Source: JBCCOW01 sp039025855 (GTDB lineage Bacteria > Planctomycetota > Phycisphaerae > Phycisphaerales > Phycisphaeraceae). From it: a stretch of 64,000 nucleotides of DNA. Positions 60,136 to 64,000 of this stretch are shown here, in pieces. The stretch lies in assembly GCA_039025855.1 (NCBI GenBank), contig JBCCNL010000014.1:1-64000 (forward strand). The letters are read 5' to 3'. Position 1 is the first letter of the stretch; each line of letters opens with the position of its first letter. The translations under genes were made by a program, and so were the position numbers. Under the pieces are notes generated by a model that saw only the letters and a program-made list of their open reading frames with translations, searched no databases and was not told where the DNA came from.

Positions 60136-60750
60136 TCACTCCTCGCCGTACTCCGCCAGCCGGTAGTACAGCTTCCGGACCGAGATGCCCAGCTCCTCGG
60201 CCGCTGCCTTCCGGTTGCCCCCCTGCCGAGCAACAACGTCGAGGATGTGTCGGCGTTCGATCTCTTCGAGCGTCTGCTTGACAGTCGGGTCGGTAACGCT
60301 GGCGGCATCCGGTATTGCGGGGATGCCGACAGCGGGCCGCTTCTCGTGAGGACCGATCGCAAGCCGACGCCAGGCCTTGTCGAGCGCTGCTTCGAAATCA
60401 CCCAACGGGCTCGGCTTGGTCAGGAACGCAACGACGTCGAGCTCGATGGCGTACTGGGCCGCGGCGAGGTCACCGAAGCCAGTGAGAACGATGAAGGCCG
60501 CTCCGTTCGGCTCGACACGTTCTCTGATCTGAGCCAGCAGCTCGAGCCCGGACATGCCCGGGAGGTTCAGGTCAACCACCACGATGACGGGCCGGTCGTG
60601 AACCGCGGGCCATGCCTTCAATGCCGCCTCGCCCGAGCCGAACGCCTCGCACCCGAAGCCCATCTGCTCGACCGCCCGGGACAGGGTGTTCCGCAATCGC
60701 GGCTCGTCCTCCACCAGCACAACCCGTGGGTTCACAACACCCTCAACCAC
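60136..60750 (-). CDS. Response regulator with Fis-type DNA-binding domain
   Basis: The 204-residue protein has a receiver domain in residues 9-125 with phospho-acceptor Asp60 (VVVDLNLPGMSG) and lysine in FLTKPS. A short linker leads to a Fis-like helix-turn-helix at the C-terminus (IERRHILDVVARQGGNRKAA, LGISVRKLYYRLAEY). It resembles RegA/ActR-like regulators without a sigma-54 AAA domain. The GTG start overlaps the end of the histidine kinase gene by 8 bp, so the two are translationally coupled. Confidence 0.92.
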   Translation of the reverse strand: MVEGVVNPRVVLVEDEPRLRNTLSRAVEQMGFGCEAFGSGEAALKAWPAVHDRPVIVVVDLNLPGMSGLELLAQIRERVEPNGAAFIVLTGFGDLAAAQYAIELDVVAFLTKPSPLGDFEAALDKAWRRLAIGPHEKRPAVGIPAIPDAASVTDPTVKQTLEEIERRHILDVVARQGGNRKAAAEELGISVRKLYYRLAEYGEE

Positions 60751-62254
60751 GTCCGGCCTCCACGTTCAACCGCACGCGCGGGCCTTCTCCGTCTTCCACC
60801 GCCTGGCGAAGCTCGACAACAAACCGGCTACCACGCCCGGGCCCGTCGCTCTCGGCAACCAAGCGCCCGCCCAGTCCGGCGACAATCGCGTGGCTGATCG
60901 TGAGCCCGAGTCCTAAACCCTCGGCTCGGCCGGGCATGCCACTACGATGGCCACCCCGCATCGTGAAAAACGGCTCGAACACCCGCTGCAACACCTCGGG
61001 CTCCAGGCCCACGCCGTTGTCCGCGACGATCACACGCACACCGTCCCGTTCGACGCACCGCTCCGCGGTAAGACTGACTCGACCCGAACCCGCCGCCGTC
61101 GCTTCGAGGGCGTTCACCGTCAGGTTGAGCAGCACCTGCTTGAGCAGCGGGCGCTGCGACACCGCGACCAGACCGCTGCCCTTGACGCGGAGCGACCGAT
61201 CACGGGCCTGTTCCAATCGGCCGGCCTCCTCGGCAACACGTTCGAGCAGGCCGTCGAGATCGATCCGCTCGGCCTGCCCGGGAGCCGGCCGGGTCAGGTC
61301 CAGCAGCTGCTCGGTAATGCGTTTGCAGCGGTAGGCCTCTTCGACAATGACGCCGAGCACCTGACGCGAATCGTCCCCGATCCCCTCCCGCCGAAGCACG
61401 AGCTCCGCCTCGCTGGTCATTATCGCCAGCGGGTTGTTGATCTCGTGGGCCACCCCCGCCGCGAGGTAGCCGACGCTCGCGAGGCGTTCGGCGCGGGCCA
61501 ACGCTTCGCTGCGTTCCCTCACCTGCGACGCCATGTCGGCGTACAACAGCTCGAGCCGACCGGCCATCTCGTTGAACTGCTCTGCCACCGACGCCAACTC
61601 CGGCGGACCCCGAGCCTCCACCCGCTCATCGAACCGCCCCAACGCCACACGCCTGACTCCCGCCACCAACCCGTCGATCGGCCCCAGCAAAGACCGCCTC
61701 ACCCCGACCAGCGTCGCCACCAACAACAGCAAGACCCCGGCCGTCGTCATCACCGCCATCCGCGTCACCCAGGCCGCCTCCTCTTCGGCCTCGCCTTCGA
61801 GACGCTCGATCGCTTCGCGGGCCCCGACCGTCTCCCGCGTCAGCTTGTTCAGCGCAGCGTTGAACGCGCCGAAGCTCTGCCACGCGGCCGACTCGTCTCC
61901 GTCTTCCATCGCCGCCCGTGAAGCCCGCAGTTGGTCGATCAGCTCGGTCAAAGCCGCCGTCGCCTGCCCACTGAGCGGCTCGCCCCATCGCTCCATGCCG
62001 AGCTGGACCCGGTGCATGGACGTCAACGCCTGTCCCGCCGCGCCCGCATCCGTGGGCCGCGTCGCCTCACGGGCCTGCAAAACCACCAGCGACAACTCGT
62101 GGACCGCCCGCAGCCGGCTGTGCTCCGCCGCCGCCGCGTCCACCCGGTCGGCCAACCGCAACACACCCCACACCGACACCCCCGTCGCCACTAGCACCGC
62201 CAGCGCCAACACCGCCGTCATCACCCGCAGCCGGGATCGGATCGACCAGGACAT
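60743..62254 (-). CDS. Membrane histidine kinase
   Basis: The ATG at 62254 (MSWSIRSRLRVM) gives 503 residues; the open frame further upstream has no coding character. There are two membrane helices (11-33 and 167-187) around a helical periplasmic sensor of about 130 residues rich in Ala/Glu. A HAMP domain (LLGPIDGLVAGVRRVALGRF) follows, then HisKA with His270 (GVAHEINNPLAIM). The HATPase_c domain has LNLTVNALEATAAGSG, DNGVGLEP and GLGLGLTISHAIV. It is the partner of the Fis-type response regulator. The stimulus is unknown; the sensor resembles four-helix-bundle chemoreceptor domains. Confidence 0.93.
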   Translation of the reverse strand: MSWSIRSRLRVMTAVLALAVLVATGVSVWGVLRLADRVDAAAAEHSRLRAVHELSLVVLQAREATRPTDAGAAGQALTSMHRVQLGMERWGEPLSGQATAALTELIDQLRASRAAMEDGDESAAWQSFGAFNAALNKLTRETVGAREAIERLEGEAEEEAAWVTRMAVMTTAGVLLLLVATLVGVRRSLLGPIDGLVAGVRRVALGRFDERVEARGPPELASVAEQFNEMAGRLELLYADMASQVRERSEALARAERLASVGYLAAGVAHEINNPLAIMTSEAELVLRREGIGDDSRQVLGVIVEEAYRCKRITEQLLDLTRPAPGQAERIDLDGLLERVAEEAGRLEQARDRSLRVKGSGLVAVSQRPLLKQVLLNLTVNALEATAAGSGRVSLTAERCVERDGVRVIVADNGVGLEPEVLQRVFEPFFTMRGGHRSGMPGRAEGLGLGLTISHAIVAGLGGRLVAESDGPGRGSRFVVELRQAVEDGEGPRVRLNVEAGRG

Positions 62255-62338
62255 CGCCCCATTATGACGTCCACGCCGATCCGATCCGTACCGCTGCAAT
62301 CTTTGCACCTCTGAAAAAGGCCCAACTAGCTTGACGGG

Positions 62339-63223
62339 ATGAATACCCACCCGTTGACCGCCCGTCCGCAGCGGACCCACCGCTCCCGCCCCGCTGCCGC
62401 CTTCACCCTCATCGAGCTGCTTGTCGTGATTTCGATCATCGCGCTGCTCATCGGGATCCTTCTGCCCGTGCTCGGCAGCGCCCGCGGCGCCGCCCGCGCG
62501 TCCGTCTCCATGAGCCAGATCAAGCAGCTCAACCTCGCGCTGGCCGTCTACGCCACCGAAGAGAAGGACTACATGCCCATGCACTCGTCCTCCTCAGACC
62601 CCACCCACCCCGCCTTCGCCGACCCGCGCACCCGCTGGTTCGACTACCTCTACCCCTACATGGAGACCATCGACGTCTTCGTCAGCCCGAACCTCGACGA
62701 GGAACAGCTCGCCGCCTCGACCCGCTACTTCGCCCACACCAATACCGGTACCTACCCCGGCGGCCCCGTCGCCTTCGCCGGCTACGGCTACAACTTCCAA
62801 TACCTCGGCAACTCACGCTTCAACCCCACCTTCCACCGCAACCTCTCCGACATCACCGCACCCAGCGACACCGTCGCCGTCGGCGACTGCTCCGGCTCCC
62901 GCGCCGGCACCGCCGACGCCCTGCCCGGACACACCAGCCAGGCCGTCTACGCTATCGACCCCCCACTCATGTCCGCACGCACCGCCCACCCCGACGGCCG
63001 CGCCTACTACGCCGGCGGCTCCACCAACGAGCCCACCGGCACCCCCACGACCTATCTCTACCGATCCTGGACCATGGGACGCAATGTCGGCGACAGCGCC
63101 AACGTCAGCTTCCTCGATGGGCACACCGAAGCGGTCGGCGAGGAAGACCTCGACGATTACGACAGCGACGGCAACAAAGACAACGGCTACTTCAACGGCT
63201 ACGGCGACGCCAACAAGCTCTAA
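62339..63223 (+). CDS. Pseudopilin-like protein (prepilin-type N-terminal motif)
   Basis: This 294-residue protein has a prepilin signal: a leader of 22 residues, then FTLIELLVVISIIALLIGIL with the conserved glutamate at +5. The soluble domain is of the type common in planctomycete type II secretion-like major pseudopilins. It contains FLDGHTEAVGEEDL near the C-terminus, a motif typical of that group. The protein should be cleaved by PilD-type peptidase and inserted in a type II secretion or pseudopilus system encoded elsewhere. TAGCTT ends 6 nt before the ATG, suggesting a leaderless transcript. It is divergent from the histidine kinase. Confidence 0.9.
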   Translation: MNTHPLTARPQRTHRSRPAAAFTLIELLVVISIIALLIGILLPVLGSARGAARASVSMSQIKQLNLALAVYATEEKDYMPMHSSSSDPTHPAFADPRTRWFDYLYPYMETIDVFVSPNLDEEQLAASTRYFAHTNTGTYPGGPVAFAGYGYNFQYLGNSRFNPTFHRNLSDITAPSDTVAVGDCSGSRAGTADALPGHTSQAVYAIDPPLMSARTAHPDGRAYYAGGSTNEPTGTPTTYLYRSWTMGRNVGDSANVSFLDGHTEAVGEEDLDDYDSDGNKDNGYFNGYGDANKL

Positions 63224-63248
63224 CCCCAGCCCCCCACACACCCGCCCG

Positions 63249-63273
63249 AAGCCCACGGACACCATCCGTGGGC
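63249..63273. repeat. Dispersed CCCACGGA hairpin, copy 3
   Basis: GCCCACGGA (63251-63259) pairs with TCCGTGGGC (63265-63273) around CACCA. It is preceded by GAA, matching the copies at 121-152 and 8270-8294. It lies between the pseudopilin stop and panB. Confidence 0.7.
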
Positions 63274-63295
63274 CCGCGCCACCTCTCCGCTCGTT

Positions 63296-63301
63296 TAGCA
63301 T
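63296..63301 (+). promoter_or_regulatory. -10-like TAGCAT immediately upstream of panB
   Basis: TAGCAT ends 6 nt before the panB ATG at 63308, the same sequence and spacing as at lpxI (6267-6272). No Shine-Dalgarno is visible. Confidence 0.4.
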
Positions 63302-63307
63302 GCCCCA

Positions 63308-64000
63308 ATGCCTGCTAACGCTCCCCCCAAGCCCGTCACCCTCCGCACCCTCCGCAAACGCGTCGCCCACGGTCTGCCGATCCCCATCCTCACCGCTTAC
63401 GACGCCACCACCGCCCACTGGCTCGCCGAGGGCGGCATCGACGTCCTCCTCGTCGGCGACTCCGCCGGCCAGCTCATCCTCGGCCACCCCTCCACCATCC
63501 ACGCCCCGCTCCCCTTCCTCCTCGAGATCACCGCCGCCGTCAAACGCGGCGCACCCCACGCCTTCGTCATCGGCGACCTCCCCTTCGGCTCCTACCACGA
63601 GTCCCCCGCACAGGCCATCCGCAACTGCACCAAGTTCCTGACCCGCGGCCGCGCCGACGCCGTCAAGCTCGAGGTCGGCCCCGGCCAAGTCGAAACCCTC
63701 CACGCTCTCACCGACGCCGGCATCCCCGCCCTCGCCCACCTCGGCTTCAAGCCCCAGCACACCCAGATGACCGGCGCCCCCACCGTCGCCGGCAAAACCC
63801 CCGCCGACCGCGACAAGCTCGTCACCCTCGCCCAGCAATGCCAGGCCGCCGGCGCCGTCATGCTCCTCCTCGAAGCCACCACCGCCGAAGCCGCACAAGC
63901 CGTCCTCGACAACGCCACCATCCCCGTCATCGGCTGCGGCGCCGGCCCCCACTGCCACGGCCACGTCGTCGTCCTCCACGACATCCTCGGCCTCTCCCCC
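63308..64000 (+). CDS. panB: 3-methyl-2-oxobutanoate hydroxymethyltransferase, N-terminal 231 codons
   Basis: PanB transfers a hydroxymethyl group to ketoisovalerate in pantothenate synthesis. The gene is cut by the window edge without a stop; about 30-40 residues should be missing. Signatures are ILTAYDATTAHWLAEGGIDV, LLVGDSAGQLILGH (metal-binding Asp), IGDLPFGSYH, AVKLEVG, GIPALAHLGFKPQHT and VIGCGAGPHCHGHVVVLHD. LLLEATTAE contains the catalytic glutamate. The ATG at 63308 is supported by MPANAPPKPVTLRTLRKR, a normal start. panC is not visible. Confidence 0.93.
   Translation, partial: MPANAPPKPVTLRTLRKRVAHGLPIPILTAYDATTAHWLAEGGIDVLLVGDSAGQLILGHPSTIHAPLPFLLEITAAVKRGAPHAFVIGDLPFGSYHESPAQAIRNCTKFLTRGRADAVKLEVGPGQVETLHALTDAGIPALAHLGFKPQHTQMTGAPTVAGKTPADRDKLVTLAQQCQAAGAVMLLLEATTAEAAQAVLDNATIPVIGCGAGPHCHGHVVVLHDILGLSP

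Overview
The window looks like chromosomal DNA of a Planctomycetota bacterium, most probably class Phycisphaerae. This is an inference from very high GC, two PEP-CTERM proteins with arginine-rich tails, LPS genes (lpxI, kdsA), a type II pseudopilin-like protein, a MoxR/VWA/DUF58 cluster, a GxxExxY protein inside repeats, and many intergenic palindromes. No rRNA, complete tRNA or CRISPR array was seen.

Layout. 0-2.3 kb: lexA, an overlapping upstream ORF and a possible LexA-controlled promoter, then a low-GC membrane protein. 2.4-15.9 kb: mostly single housekeeping genes (secreted PEP-CTERM protease, sulfotransferase, CPBP protease, lpxI, HhH-GPD glycosylase, glutamine amidotransferase, nadA, rhodanese lipoprotein, Gfo/Idh/MocA oxidoreductase, choice-of-anchor-I protein, deoC). 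15,965-30,136: a 14,172-bp Mu-like transposable element with recognisable ends. 30.2-41.7 kb: kdsA, then a MoxR/VWA/DUF58 cluster interrupted by repeat elements. 41.7-55.1 kb: PEP-CTERM protein, lipoprotein, Fur regulator, purM, HtrA protease, TolC-like protein, a MarR/SnoaL/pirin cassette, a hydroxyacid dehydrogenase, a four-helix-bundle protein and gnd. 55.1-64 kb: membrane proteins, a retron-type reverse transcriptase with an N-terminal membrane helix and a candidate ncRNA, clpP, DUF2959 and coiled-coil proteins, a two-component system, a pseudopilin and the start of panB.

The transposable element is the main discovery. Both ends begin 5'-TGTA, share the 13-bp core GAAGAATGGCCCC exactly 13 bp in from each terminus, and are flanked by the 5-bp duplication TTTGT (15960-15964 and 30137-30141). 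It encodes a MuA-type DDE transposase and a MuB-type ATPase on one side of a divergent repressor/operator switch. On the other side is an HK97-type head module (terminase, portal-MuF, protease, capsid) plus a tape-measure protein. No tail tube, baseplate or lysis gene is present. The portal-MuF and capsid genes each carry one in-frame stop codon. It is therefore a decayed transposable phage, a capsid-forming satellite that transposes, or an element using unusual stop-codon readthrough.

The second highlight is the retron reverse transcriptase at 56573-57574. It carries the retron motifs NAxxH, YADD and VTG, and its first 30 residues form a transmembrane helix. A strongly structured 130-nt region lies just upstream. 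The third theme is a population of intergenic inverted-repeat elements built from short tandem units. The Mu-like element inserted into one of them.
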